Of a stretch of 64,000 nucleotides of DNA, positions 24,122 to 36,501 are shown one piece after another (position 1 is the first letter of the stretch; the number at the start of each line of letters is the position of its first letter). The notes under the pieces are model-generated. The model made no database searches. It was not told where the DNA came from and worked only from the letters and a program-made list of their open reading frames with translations. The stretch is taken from assembly GCA_027924645.1 (NCBI GenBank), contig BSBN01000781.1:2170001-2234000 (forward strand). Direction: 5' to 3'. Position numbers and translations under genes: made by a program. The DNA is from Cunninghamia lanceolata. Its lineage: Eukaryota > Streptophyta > Pinopsida > Cupressales > Cupressaceae.

Positions 24122-24590
24122 TATATCTTGTAAGTGACTATTCTTGGTCCTAGGCACCCATATTGGAAAGATGTCTGCATGACAAATGTAAGAGAATCTA
24201 TAAGAGGACTATTTTGAGCATGCAGGTGATATTCCCAAGATGGGGTGTTTGGATTTTGTAGCTTCTTCATAAAGCTTGCAATTTCTATAAAATAAAGCTT
24301 TAAAGGAGTGCAAAGTAATGGGTTTGTTTGTAGGTACACAGATGATGTCAGATTAGATGTAGGATTGAAGGAAATTGATGTACTATAGTCTTTTCTAAGA
24401 TAATATAAATTTGCCCTCTTTTCCTAGCGGAGTTTTTTACCCAAAAGGGTTTTCTCCAAGTAAATCCATGTGTTATGTGTATGGCTCTTGAGTATTGTTG
24501 ATTTCTTTGATGTTTGGCTCATATCTCCATTAATATTCTACAAGTTATATTTCATATTTCCATTTGTAGTGATTTCCATCATTTCTAACA
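24122..24590 (+). repeat. 5' LTR of the copia element, left part missing
   Basis: It matches the 3' LTR from TATCTTGTAAGTGACTATTC to the terminal TCTAACA at 24590. About 390 bp of the LTR start are absent, which points to a deletion or recombination breakpoint at about 24121. Confidence 0.85.
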
Positions 24591-24592
24591 TT

Positions 24593-24610
24593 TGGTATCA
24601 GAGTCTGGCC
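24593..24610 (+). other. Primer binding site, tRNA-iMet type
   Basis: TGGTATCAGAGTCTGGCC follows the LTR by two bases. The first 11 bases are the standard plant initiator-Met primer site. Confidence 0.9.
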
Positions 24611-24692
24611 AACTGTGTTATTGGGTGGAAGTGAGAAGGCTTCATGTGCTGCAATGGGAGTTCTATTTTGTAGATTTATGTGAGTGGAATTC

Positions 24693-25425
24693 ATGGATAC
24701 ATTTACACCTTAGATAGACATTGAGAAGTTCAATGGAAAAAACTACAAGCTATGGAAGCTGAAAATAAAGGATCTACTTGAAGAGAGGGAATAATGGTTT
24801 GCTGCATCAATAGAAAAGAAATCTAACACTATCATTCAAGATGATTGGGGCGAGATGGACAAAAAGGCAAGAGGAATAATTCGGTTACGCCTTGTAGACT
24901 CTGTCTTATTGAATGTCTCGACGGAAAAGACTACATATGCATTATAGAAGTAGTTGGGTGAGATCTATCAAGCCAAGAGTTTAGTAAATAAACTGTATCT
25001 TAAAAGAAATTTATTTTCTCTTAAAATAAAGGAGGGTGATTTGGTAGATGAACATTTGAATAATTTTAATTTGATTTTGAGTTAGATTCTCTAGATGTTA
25101 AGATAGAAGAGGAAGATACATGTATTATGCTTCTTTGTTCTTTGCCTAAGTCTTGAAAAAAAATTATTCTTGCTATCACTGCTAACCTTTAAGATCCAAA
25201 GATGGATGCCCTTGTTGCAACTCTATTGGCACAAGAAATGAGGAAGAAGGCTATGGATAGCTCGGTGGATGCTCTTAAAGTTAGGGGAAGATCTAAGGAA
25301 AGAGGACCTAAAGGAGATCAGAAGGAGTCTAAGGATTCAAAAGACTAGTCTAAAACTCCTAGGAAGAAGAACAAAGTTAAGTGTTGGAACTATGGTAAGA
25401 GGGGACATGTGAAGAAAGAATGTAG
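24693..25425 (+). pseudogene. copia gag with degraded zinc knuckle
   Basis: The frame opens with ATG at 24693 and reads through stops. It includes IEKFNGKNYKLWKLKIKDLL, the start of the copia Gag domain (UBN2-like), then RLRLVDSVLLNVS and, at the end, the knuckle CWNYGKRGHVKKEC. The knuckle should be CX2CX4HX4C, but its second Cys is Tyr (TAT for TGT), which would destroy metal binding. Several stops are TAG or TAA at positions expected to hold Trp or Gln. The reading frame is lost between gag and protease. It would have formed the particle and bound RNA. Confidence 0.78.
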
Positions 25426-25519
25426 AAATTAAAAAAATAGTGGGATTCCTCTACTGAGAAGCCCTCAGATGCAGGTGATGAAGTTTTAATTTCTTCATGT
25501 AATATTATGTCTAACGAAT

Positions 25520-26770
25520 AGTGGTTGATTCACTCAGGATGCTCATATCAGATGAACCCTCATAAGGAATGGATCTCTACATATGAGAAATATGATGGAG
25601 GTTATTTCTACCATGGGGACAACACTACATATCCAATAGTTAGACAGGGAAAGGTATTGTTGTGTTTCAATGATGGTAGGATTAAAACCCTCCCTCGTGT
25701 TTTACATAATCCTGGATTGGCTAGAAATCTTATTTCTATTTCCAAGTTGAATATTTCAGGAATGCATGTAACATTTAACAAGCATGGTTACAGATTGGTG
25801 AAAGGAATCTTGGTGGTAGCAAGGGGAATAAGGATGAGAACTTTGTTTAGGCTTGATGTTGCTACTGTTTGTACGTCCACCTATGTGACTAAAAAATTTG
25901 AAAATACATGTATTTTGTGGCACCATAGATTGGGCCACATAAGTAAGAATGTTCTAAAAACTATTATCAATAAAAAGTTGTTGGATGGCTTCTCCTATTC
26001 TGATGAGCACTTAGATTTCTATGAGCACTATGTGTTTGGTATACAAAATAGAGCATCATTTCCTTTAGGGAGTAATAAGGCGAAAGATAAATTAGAAATT
26101 ATTCATAAGGATGTGTTTGGTCCTATGGATAATGATTTAGTTGGAAAGTCACAATATTTTGTTATCTTCATTGATGATGTATCCATATTTACATGGATTT
26201 ACTTTATGAAGCATAAATCTGAAGTTTTCACTAATTTTATAAGGATTTTAAAGTCTTAGTAGAAAACCAATCAGGATTGAAAATAAAAGTATTAAGATCT
26301 GACAATGGAGGGGAATATTGCTCTAAGAAATTTAATGATTTTCACAAACATTCAAGTATCATAAGACAAAAGACAACTCCATATACACCACAACAGAATG
26401 GTGTTGCAGAAAGGATGAACTGAACACTTATGGAAAGAGCCAAAAGTATGTTGAGTGATGCACAGTTGGATAAATATTTTTGAGTAGAAGCTGTGAGTAC
26501 TACTTGTTACTTGGTAAATAGATATTCTTGTAAGGCTCTTGATTCTACTTCTTATAAAGTTTGCACAAGTACGAAACCTTTTGTTTCACATTTAAGAGTT
26601 TTTGGTTGTGAGGCTTTTGTTCATGTGCATAAAGAAAAGTGATCTAAGTTGGAATCAAAAGCATAGAAATACATCTTCATTGGATATGGTGAGAATGTAA
26701 GAGTTTATAAGCTTTCGAATCCTTTAACCAAGAAAATCATCCATTCTAGAGATGTTATTTTTCAGGGAAC
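25520..26770 (+). pseudogene. copia protease and integrase region
   Basis: An open block at 25525-26259 starts at the protease motif, read as LIHSGCSYQM. The catalytic Asp of the usual DSG triad is His, so the enzyme is dead. The integrase zinc domain follows, with LWHHRLGHIS for the two His and FYEHYVFG for the two Cys, both changed to Tyr. The core begins IHKDVFGPM and IDD, and downstream the frame continues through stops with DNGGEYCSKKF and TPYTPQQNGVAE, carrying the DDE acidic residues. The GAG-pre-integrase part lies between protease and core. The last stretch resembles the end of the core, VFGCEAFVH. Confidence 0.82.
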
Positions 26771-26934
26771 TTAGAGCTACTTCTGATTTTGTACAATCAG
26801 AAGAGAAAGAAAAGAAAAAGATAGTGCATTTTGATTTACAACAAGAAGATGCACATCAAGAAGAATAGAATGATGGATTTGATGATAGAGAATAAGAAGA
26901 ATATTCAAGTGAAAGTTTTGATGAGGAAGACTTT

Positions 26935-28640
26935 GTGATTATAGAAGAAGTTGAGCATATAGAAGATCAAGAGGAAGAATCTCTTACTCCACCCTTGAGA
27001 AGATCCACAAGACAACAGAATCCAGTTGATAGGTATAGACCACTAGATTTTTGTTGTGTATTTTCTTTATTGAGTATTGATGATGAGCCTAGATCCTACA
27101 AGGAAGTTATTTTTGCAAATGATAGTGAGTCTTGGAAACTAGCCATGCAGGAGGAGATGATGGCATTAGACTCTTGTGATACTTGGGATCTTGTTCATTT
27201 TCCCAAAATAAGGAAGGCCATTGGTTGTAAGTGGGTCTACAAAAAGAAGTTTGGACCAAACGGTTCATTGGAGAAGTACAAGGCTAGACTGGTAGCCAAG
27301 GGCTACTCCCAGAAAGAGGGAGTTGATTTCGGTGAAATTTTCTCTCATGTTGCTAAATTATCTTCTATTAGATTTCTTTTTATCCATAGCTATTGGTTAT
27401 GATTTTGAAATTGAGAAAATTGATGTTAATACTACATTTTTGCATGGAGATTTTGAAGAAGAAATTTATATGCAATAGCCTAAAGGTTTTGAGGTAAAAA
27501 GATTCAAAGAACACTTGGTTTGTAGATTATAACCATCTCTTTATGGTTTGAAATAGTCCCCTTAGATGTGGTATCAAAAAATTGATTCTTTCATGTTGAA
27601 ATTGGGCTTTGTGAGAAGCAAAGAAGATCATTGTGTTTACATTCAATGTATTGATGATTGAATACTAATTGTTGCCTTGTATGTGGATGACATATTATTT
27701 TCTAGTAACATCAAGGACATGATTAGTGAGTTGAAAGCTCAACTTTTAGGTGCATTTGAGATGAAGGATCTAGGGGCAGCAAGGTACATATTGGGAATGG
27801 AAATCAAGAGAGATCGAGGTAACATAAAGCATTGGTTATCTCAAAGTATGTATGTGAATACTAATTTGCATGGATTTAATATGTAGGATTGTAAGCCAAT
27901 TATAATTCCTTTACCAGTTGGCACTAAGCTTACATTATATATGTGTCCTAAGTGTGAAGATGATTTTGAGGATATGTCTAATGTGCCATATGCTAGTGTT
28001 TTAGGAAGTTTGATGTATGCAATGGTTTGCACTAGGCCAGATATTGCTCAAGCAGTGGGAGTTTTGGGCAGGTTTATGTCTAACCCTGGTAGAGAGCATT
28101 GAAATTATACAAAAAGGGTATTAAGATATTTGTGTGGTACTTCTAATTACTGTTTGGTTTATTCTAGTACTAACAATGAAGATAAGACATTGGACATACA
28201 TGGTTTTGTTGATGCAGATTGGACAGGTGACTTGGATAGTTGAAGGTCCACTAGTGCCTATGTGTTTACTCTATTTGGAGCTATGAGTTGGATGAGTAAA
28301 AGGAAGCTCACGGTTGCTGTATCTACCATAGAAGCAAACTATATGACTGCTACACATGTCTCTAAGGAGGCAATAGGGTTATAGAGATTGTGTACATGTA
28401 TTGGTTTTGATTGTAAGACTATTCAGATTGGTTGTGATAGTCAGAGTGCAATTTGTTTGGCCAAGAATCCTATGTATCATGCTTGGACTAATCGTGTGGA
28501 TGTTTAGTACCCCTTTGTTCGAGAAATGGTTGAGAATGGACAAATTGAGTTGAGGAAAATTGACACTCAGTTGAATGTTGCAGATTATCTTACTAAACCT
28601 ACGAGCACAGAAAAGTTCACTTGGTGTAGGAAAGCCATGG
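26935..28640 (+). pseudogene. copia reverse transcriptase and RNase H region
   Basis: Block 26935-27402 contains RRSTRQ, then WKLAMQEEMMAL, GCKWVYKKKF and YKARLVAKGYSQ, the start of copia reverse transcriptase. A frameshift near 27390 is followed by MWYQ and the active-site block YVDDILFSS at 27677, then LGMEI. RNase H follows with DADWTGDLD, AVSTIEANYM, CDSQSAICLAKNP and the end ADYLTKPT near 28590. Stops recur throughout, many of them at Trp or Gln positions. The domain order confirms a copia element. Confidence 0.87.
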
Positions 28641-28690
28641 GCCTTGTTTCTTATGTTTTCCTATGGTTGTATTTACAATGTATTATGTCA

Positions 28691-28700
28691 AGTGGGAGAA
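28691..28700 (+). other. Polypurine tract of the copia element
   Basis: AGTGGGAGAA sits directly before the 3' LTR, the usual plus-strand primer in Ty1/copia. Confidence 0.8.
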
Positions 28701-29557
28701 TATTAGGATTATGGTGCCTTCAACCTTGTAAATCTGATTATTTAATTACTCCTAATATTGTAATTGTTAATTCAACCATAAGGGATGAGGAATCCACTAG
28801 CATGGTAATTTATTTTTACTGATATGGTAATTAATTATTTACTAGCAACAATAATTAATTATTTACCTGCAAGTAGTTATCAGGTTACATTTACTAGTCA
28901 AAGCATCTTAGTAATAGTAAATAAGGTAAGTTGGAGAATCTAGGCATCCATCTTTGGGAGAGCTATTTTTGGTGTGTTATGACAACTGTCATAAGTTGTA
29001 AGAGCATCCATGACATCTCACAGCTATCACAAGGCGTAAGGGAATCTATGATAGCATATGATGACAATTATTATCTTGTAAGTGACTATTCTTGGTCCTA
29101 AGTGCCCATATTGGGAAGATTCCTATCATAGATGAAAGATAACCTATAAGAGGACCAATTTGAGCATGCAGGTGATATTCCCAAGATGGGGGCGTTTGGA
29201 TTTTCTGGATTCTTCATGAATCTTTTAATTTATATAAAATGAAGCTTTGGAGGAGTACAAAGTAATGGGTTTATTTGCAAGTACACAGAGGATGTCAGAT
29301 TGGATGCAGGATTAAATGAAAATAATGTATTGTAGTCTTTTTTAAGATAATACAAATTTGCCCTATTTTCCTGGTGGAGTTTTTTACCTAAAAGGGTTTT
29401 CTCTACATAAATCCATGTGTTCTGTGTATGGCTCTTGAGTATCATTGATTTCTTTGATGTTTGGCTCATATCTCTATTAATATTCTACAAGATATATTTT
29501 AGATTTGCAAGTTATATTTCAGATTTCCATTTGTAATGGTATCCTTCATTTCTAACA
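28701..29557 (+). repeat. 3' LTR of the copia element (857 bp)
   Basis: It starts TATTAGGATTATGG, where the canonical TG has become TA, and ends TCTAACA. A short duplication near 29500 (a repeated TATATTT-AGATTT phrase) is absent from the 5' LTR. Confidence 0.85.
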
Positions 29558-29810
29558 AATTAAAGCACATTTTGTTTAGTTCAGATTTGACCATTACAAG
29601 CTACCACTATTATTATTTCATTTGCTTATTGCATAGATAATGCTATAGAATTATACATGTAACAAGATACCATTTAATTTTTATCAATAAAGCATTGTTT
29701 GCAACAAACTAAAAGTTTAAGATTGAAAGGATTTTAATTTTGTAGAGTTTAAATATAGTTTTGATTGAATGCAAATTCATATCTCATTTTTTTTATTGTA
29801 TATAATTACG
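29558..29810. other. AT-rich spacer after the copia element
   Basis: No gene or repeat recognised. Confidence 0.4.
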
Positions 29811-30490
29811 CCGAAGGCGTTCCCTTTGTGAGACAAAGGGCCGACTTTGTTGATCTACGGTCTTTATTGCTGCAGAGGCGTGCAAGACAATTGTAGCACC
29901 TTTAACCGTTAGATTTGGCCATTTCTCGGTTCTGCCTTCCATCACCTTTTTCACCATTTTTTCCCTATAAACCCCCATTTTCTTATCAGCCAGCAGAAAG
30001 AAGACAACAGTGAATGATTTCATCAGCACAAAATTTTGGAGGAGCGTGCAAGACGATCACAGCGAATCTGGCCGTCCATTTTTCTGGCATTTTTTCTTCT
30101 GTTCGCCGCCGTGCATTGTTTTCTTCTCTGTTGCGTATGTTTTCACTTTCTGTGCATTTGCAAAATTCTAGCTGTCTATTTTCCATCGTCGCCTTTTGGT
30201 TCGACAGTGCTTTTCGTTTGTTGTTTATCTCACACCTTTCCCACGCATGCATGCATTTGGATTTCTATCTCCTAACATTTTTTGTGGTACGCATGTGGAG
30301 GCGCTTATGTCACCACAACATCAGGGCAAGCCACATATATTTTCATGAATCCCATAGCTTACATGATCGTCTCTTCATGTGGTTTTTTAACATGGCGAAG
30401 GAAAGAATAGTCATCAACATTATTAAATTTAGCAAATACCTCACTTTTAGGTTGCTAGGGCACCACATGAATATGAGGGGACGTTAAATT
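29811..30490 (+). promoter_or_regulatory. Promoter-like CpG-containing island with TATA box; downstream frame of unknown nature
   Basis: In AT-rich surroundings this stretch has many CpG dinucleotides. A TATA element CTATAAA lies at about 29967, with a pyrimidine and CAGCCAGCAG stretch about 30 bases on that could hold the start site. An open frame follows (30014-30487, 157 codons, starting MISSAQNFGGACK). It has no recognised domain, so I do not call it a gene. A phrase GCGTGCAAGAC occurs twice, at about 29878 and 30045, with similar following bases, so part of the island is internally duplicated. It could be the 5' end of a gene whose body is gone or lies beyond a long intron, or part of a transposon promoter. 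Confidence 0.4.
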
Positions 30491-32640
30491 TAGCAAAGGT
30501 TTTGCAGCATTGAGGTGGTTAGGTTATCACTTTAGGAAGAGACATATGCCCCTTTCGATCAATAGGAAGGTGAGAACTAAACTAATGTGACTTGTTTTTT
30601 CATTTCGGTATTAAAAGACTTCTCTTTTTCCATTAAAATTAATGGTTGTGATATGAAAGCTCTTAATTATGGGTTTTATTATTAGTAAGTAAATTAAAAA
30701 TGTGTTTTTATATATGGATTTATTTGAGGATAAGCTGGGTTTTACCATATTCGAGTTAGTGTTATATTTGTAACTAATTGGGATAAGCACATTTGCAATT
30801 TTGGCATTAAATTTAAGGTTTAATAGGACAAGATATTTTTCTCATAGCAGAAGGAATCTAGATTGGCATATCTCATAACTCCATTTTGGTTTTCCTGTTC
30901 AAGGATAATAGCATTTTAAATATTATTCCTTTATATTATTCGAAGGGGGATTTTTGTCAAAAATATAGTTGGAAATGCTCCCGTAGCCACGTATGCAAAA
31001 TGTGCAAGCATATACAAGGCAGAAAAATGTCTTCAAGAGATTTAATTTATATTACATAAAATATAATTATTATATAGTTTAAAAAGAATAAAATGGAAAT
31101 GGAAATGTTATGAATCCCTTACAACTACCATGAATCTCATGCAGGACTTAAATTTGATGTCCGTATAGCTGTATTTAGGCATTTTTGTCATAAAATACAA
31201 TTAAGCTGTATTTAGGCATTTTTGTCATAAAATACAATTAAAATTTAAAAAGATTGTATCACATGAAAGGAGACATTTTGAATAAATTGTCAAAATTTAT
31301 ATAGGATTATGATAATATATATTTGATTTATATATAATTTTACTTATACTAAGATATGTCAGTATTTTAAGGGCACCTTTGAATGGACAACCATCATAAA
31401 AAAATTGCTTGACAGATAGGATCAACCGTCAAATTTAAGCCCTCATCTCATGGAAATATATATGCTATGAATACAGATTTGTAGGGTTATAGTTAGTTTC
31501 TTTTAATTAGCTTTTCAAAATGCTTAGATTTAGGTACAAGGCATTTATATATATTGAGATTTTTTTATTGTTATATTTAAATTTTATTTGGATTTTTTGA
31601 AATGTTTTATTAAAAAAATAAATTAGAATTTTATTGAACATATGATGAAAGATTAGATTAATGGAGTTAAATAAATATATCTACTATTATATATTTATAT
31701 AAATGATATATATTTGTTAATTAATTAACAACACGTGGAATATACTATGACTAAAGCAATGGTCATATCCTTATCTTGTGTTGTTCGGGCCAATTAAAAA
31801 ATAAATATATTGTAAATGGAGGGGCACTTTACAACTACATTTACCTCCTCAATCATATTAAGTTGTTGTAAGGGATAATAGAGTAACGTAAATAGTTGAA
31901 ATAAATTTGATAATTTAAATATACCATTTGTATACATTGGTTGTATTACTTTTTATTTGTAGATGTATTTAAGGACACTTTTTAATAAAATTTTAAAATT
32001 TATAATTTGAACCACAACCAGTCTCCAACAAACCTACAAACTTAAGGCTATTAGTTAGCCTTATAAAATGTATTATTATATAGTATTTAGTATTGTTTAT
32101 TTTATATTTTATATAGTATTATTTGTTTAGTATTATAATATGTCAAATAATACTAAATATTATAAAAAGTAATATCTAATATTATATTTAATGTTATAGT
32201 TAAGTATTCTATATATAATATTTATATATATTTGTTATTTAATTTAATATAATATTTAAAGTAAATATTTATATATATTAAATATTTAATATTTATATAC
32301 ATTTTATTATACAATATTATATGTGGAATAGTATAATTAATTAAATAATTTATATATAATTTATTTATATTTATTATTTAATTTTAATATTTTTATACAT
32401 TTAAATATACAACATTACATATTTGCTATTATAGTTAATTAAATATTATATTAACAAGTTTTTATTAAATGATATTTAATAATCAAAAATAAAAATTATA
32501 TATATTAAATATTTAATATTTATATACATTTTAATACATAACATCATATATTTAATTGCCAAGTAAGATTTAAAATAAAACAAATATAATTGTATCAAAT
32601 TTTTAATAAGAAACTTTTTTATATTAATCATCAAGAGTTC
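30491..32640. other. AT-rich DNA with simple tandem duplications
   Basis: No coding signal. It contains a perfect 37-bp tandem duplication (31168-31204 and 31205-31241). From about 32040 to 32560 it is strongly A/T, with repeated phrases such as AATATTTAATATTTATATAC, which look like slippage-derived low-complexity sequence. Confidence 0.5.
31168..31241. repeat. Perfect 37-bp tandem duplication
   Basis: Two identical copies begin GCTGTATTTAGGCATTTTTG at 31168 and 31205. Confidence 0.9.
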
Positions 32641-32880
32641 AAAGTATCAAATATACAATAGAGACCCAAGGGCAAACAGCTAGCCCAAGGGGTCAAACTA
32701 GAGTATCAAAATCACATAATAAATAGTACGGAGATACAAAAGGAGAGAGTAACCAAGAGCAGCTAAGTAAGAATATCATCCCGATTTTCCAACCAGGTCG
32801 TCCATCCTTGTGGTCCTTCCATCCAGACCACCTTCTTCCTATCCAGAATCTGAGCATACTTAAGAAACTTAACAAATATT
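32600..32880 (-). other. Possible 3' end of a minus-strand transcript or LINE
   Basis: On the minus strand a short frame with IWMEG-like wording gives way to a non-coding stretch ending TTGATGATTAATATAAAAAAG near 32610, which looks like a 3' UTR and tail. Base composition is higher in G+C than the neighbours. It may be a 5'-truncated retroposed copy; no endonuclease or reverse transcriptase motif is present. Highly tentative. Confidence 0.3.
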
Positions 32881-32929
32881 AATTAATTTTTAAATATATT
32901 TATTTTATTATAGCATAAATATTAAAATT

Positions 32930-33250
32930 AACTACGATATAAAATCAATAAAACATTAAAACCTAAAATTTAAAAAACTCTGCATATTATAATTGTACAA
33001 ACATATTATATACAAACAATAATATTTTACTCTTAAAAATTAGACTTATTATACAATAAACCTTAAAATTAACTAAGATATAAAATTAGTAAAACATTGA
33101 AACCTAAAATTTTAAAAACTCATAATATTATGCATACTATAATTGTACAAACATATTCTATACAAACAATAATATTTTACAACTCATAATATTATGCATA
33201 TTATAATTGTACAAACATATTCTATACAGACAATAATATTTTACTCTTAA
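32930..33250. repeat. Nested AT-rich tandem repeat
   Basis: A phrase ATAATTGTACAAACATATTC, with small variants, occurs at about 32989, 33140 and 33204. The last two units are 63-64 bp apart. The first two belong to a longer unit of about 140 bp that also includes CCTAAAATTTAAAAA. Confidence 0.7.
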
Positions 33251-34560
33251 AAATTAAATTTAAAAAGGCTTAAGTATATCAACTCTCCTTTAATGTTTAA
33301 TCGTCATTCTTTTAAGATTGGATTGTATGGAGGAATGAAAAGGCTACAATCTAAGTAAGTCCATTAGAATTAGCATGCTTCCTAGTAACATGTGATGATT
33401 TTGATGTCCTTTTGATTCTTTGTTTTTTTTAAAGAAATGATTAATCCCTGCCACAATAGTTAGATGGCATTAATCCCTTTATTAATAATTGATTGTTATT
33501 TCTACACTCATATATTTGATCTAGCTAAATTCTAAGGAAAACTATATTTAGATTATGTCATTCTTCTTTTAGCACATCTAAGAAGTTACAATTCTTAGTT
33601 ATAGTTCAAAAGTTATGGTTGAGACCTAATTTTTAGTAAATAAAATTATTTTAGTTTATGTACATTTTAGTGAACTCCACTTCCTTACACAACTCAACCT
33701 AGGGTTTTCGCCTTAGGTTTTATCCTTCCACATTAGAGTCATTATTTATATTTTGTGATTATATACTTTTCCTTTTAAATTTGTTTGGGGTTTGAATCTA
33801 ACTTTATTTGTGCTTCATTGTGTTATCTTGATTAGTGTTTGGGCTATTATTGTTTGTTATTTCTTTGATCCTTATCCATGCACTTTCACTATTAGATTTT
33901 TATCATGGATGTCTTCTCGCCCTTTTCTACCAACCTCATTTTTTATGTCACTGTGCTTTATGATGACACATCTTTTGTAGCCTATGATAGTGACTTAGCT
34001 ACTACTTCATCCCTATATGCACTTGATATGTCCAGGGATCTTGATTCATGTGATGTTGTGTCTAACAAACATTAATTTTCCACCTCATGACAACTTATCA
34101 TTTATAATAAATGGTGATTTCTTCAAAGTAAAATAAAAATTTACATAGTAAAATAGTTTTCAAATAAAATAAAGTAAACCATATATTATTAATAAAATAA
34201 AACTAACATAGATATCTTAAATACAACAATCTTAGGTGCCAAGAGATATCAATTTGGAGGTGTCTAGAGAGACAGGAGATGATATATAAAGATATATATC
34301 AAGATAGAGTTAGAGAGACGGGGGAGAGACACAACAGAGAGGAAGAGATAGAATGGGCTAGCAGTGAAGCATTCCTCTATTTTATCTAAATTTCCATGGA
34401 TTGTGAATTTTGTAAGCCATGCAATGCATTCAACTGTAACTTGACAGAATGATGAAACCTTCATTTTGTACTAATTTGGACTTCAATAGATTATAAATTC
34501 CTTTTTTTTCATAGCCAGGTTCCTGTTGAAATTAAATAGGCTACCAAGAACAAGTATTAG
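33251..34560. other. Spacer with no recognisable gene
   Basis: Non-coding in both strands as far as I can tell. It includes a GA-rich patch at about 34260-34350. Confidence 0.35.
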
Positions 34561-34983
34561 CAATTATGGAAATTATTATTATTTTGGTTCTATGTAGAAA
34601 ATTTGTTTGCACAATCAACATGGGACTAATTGCAAGAATGAATGTTGACAATTCTAGAACAAACGTTCTACAATTTAGGCATCAAAAGCCTTGTGGAAGG
34701 AAACGATGTCCCCTAGAAGAAGTTTCATGTCATGAACAAAGTGATTCCAACCCTTTCTAAACACATAGCTCTGGTTCCTTCCCCACTAAAGTACTAGAAC
34801 CACCATTCTTTCCCTATATTATCTTGGATTGTGATCAACAGTCATCCATCTTTTGCATTTTTGCAAGGATTCAATGAAAGCCTAGGGGATTTGCAGAAAA
34901 TCAAATACTAGGAAACCCATCACAAGATTCCATTTCAAAAGATAAATCTCAAAGAAAGTATGTCTTCCAAAGGTTTGTCTCTA
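34560..34983 (+). other. Sequence upstream of the DRM pseudogene, possibly its N-terminal remnant
   Basis: A 64-codon frame (34566-34760) reads RHQKPCGRKR near its end, loosely like the basic linker before the catalytic domain of DRM methyltransferases. The match is too weak to call. Confidence 0.25.
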
Positions 34984-35490
34984 GAAAATAAAGATAAATT
35001 TGATCGTTTACCACAACATGTAAGGACGGGTTGGATTTGGAGTTCCAAACCACATTGTGGATCGATTCTAGAAGCTTAAAGAGTTTGAGAAAGTCCCACC
35101 AGAATTTTTTACTTTTAATATGTCTATAGTATGCCAAAGGGTGTATGGGAAAACCATGTCCCTATTTATGTATGATGGTGAACAAAAATTTGTGCATTCA
35201 AAGTACCTTTTAGCTTCAAGTAGAGAACATGACTACATGCATAAACTTTCTATGAATAATTATTTTTAGATTTTACCTTTACCACCCATGACAATTGCAA
35301 AGACATTTCCTAAAACACAAAATCATTCGCCATCATGGGATTACAAAACTAAGATTTAAAACTGCATAGACATAGTGGCAAAAAGTATTCCATTGTGTGA
35401 TACACTTAGGACTATGGTGAAGCATTCTAATAGAAAACCATACATTAATGATCAAGCTATGGTACTTTTACAATGTACAAAGCCAAGCAT
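34984..35490 (+). repeat. DRM segment, copy 1
   Basis: Starts GAAAATAAAGATAAATTTG; 507 bp to the start of copy 2. Confidence 0.88.
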
Positions 35491-35993
35491 GAAAAATAAA
35501 GATAAATTTTCGTTTACCACAACATGTTAAGGATTGGTTGGATTTGGAGTTCCAAACCACATTGTAGATCGATTCTAGAAGCTTAAAGAGTTTGAGAAAG
35601 TCCCACCAGAATTTTACTTTTAATGTCTATAGTATGCCAAAGGGTGTATGGGAAAACCATGTCCCTATTTATGTATGATGGTGAACAAAAATTTGTGGAT
35701 TCAAAGTACCTTTTAGCTTCAAGTAGAGAACATGACTACATGCATAAACTTTCTATGAATAATTATTTTTAGAGTTTACCTTTACCACCCATGACAATTG
35801 CAAAGACATTTCCTAAAACACAAAATCATTCGCCATCATGGGATTACAAAACTAAGATTTAAAACTACATAGACATAGTGGCAAAAAGTATTCCATTGTG
35901 TGATACACTTAGGACTATGGTCAAGCATTCTGATAGAAAACCATACATTAATGATCAAGCTATGGTACTTTTACAATGTACAAAGCCAAGCAT
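35491..35993 (+). repeat. DRM segment, copy 2
   Basis: 503 bp; near-identical to copies 1 and 3, with a few substitutions and 1-3 base indels near its start. Confidence 0.9.
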
Positions 35994-36497
35994 GAAAAAT
36001 AAAGATAATTTTTTGTTTACCACAACATGTTAAGGATTGGTTGGATTTGGAGTTCCAAACCACATTGTGGATCGATTCTAGAAGCTTAAAGAGTTTGAGA
36101 AAGTCCCACCAGAATTTAACTTTTAATATGTTTATAGTATGCCAAAGGGTGTATGGGAAAACCATATCCTTATTTATGTATGATGGTGAACTAGAATTTG
36201 TGGATTCAAAGTACCTTTTAGCTTCAAGTAGAGAACATAACTACATGCATAACCTTCCTATGAATAATTATTTTTAGATTTTACCTTTACCACCCATGAC
36301 AATTGCAAAGACATTTCCTAAAACACAAAATTATTGGCCATCATGGGATTACAAAACTAAGATTTAAAACTGCATAGACATAATAGAAAAAAGTATTCCA
36401 TTGTGTGATACACTTAGGACTATGGTCAAGCATTCTAATAGAAAACCATACATTAATGATCAAGCTATGGTACTTTTGTAATGTAAAAAGTCAAGCA
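35994..36497 (+). repeat. DRM segment, copy 3
   Basis: It runs into the unique downstream DRM sequence (WVGPNHLAPLEP). The other two copies lack this because the next unit starts there. Confidence 0.88.
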
Positions 36498-36501
36498 TGA
36501 A

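Larger units (their letters stand above)
24122..29557 (+). mobile_element. Decayed Ty1/copia retrotransposon
   Basis: Plus-strand order is truncated 5' LTR (24122-24590), iMet primer site (24593-24610), gag with zinc knuckle, protease, integrase, reverse transcriptase, RNase H, polypurine tract (28691-28700) and 3' LTR (28701-29557). The order protease-integrase-reverse transcriptase identifies Ty1/copia. The LTRs differ at more than one base in ten where they overlap, and every domain has stops, so this is an old dead copy. The left half of the 5' LTR is missing and unrelated sequence abuts it. Confidence 0.9.

Noticed and set aside
30014..30487. 157-codon open frame after the TATA box as a gene
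   Set aside because: No family motif, and a second frame (30036-30275) is open over the same stretch. Kept only as a note in the promoter-like island.
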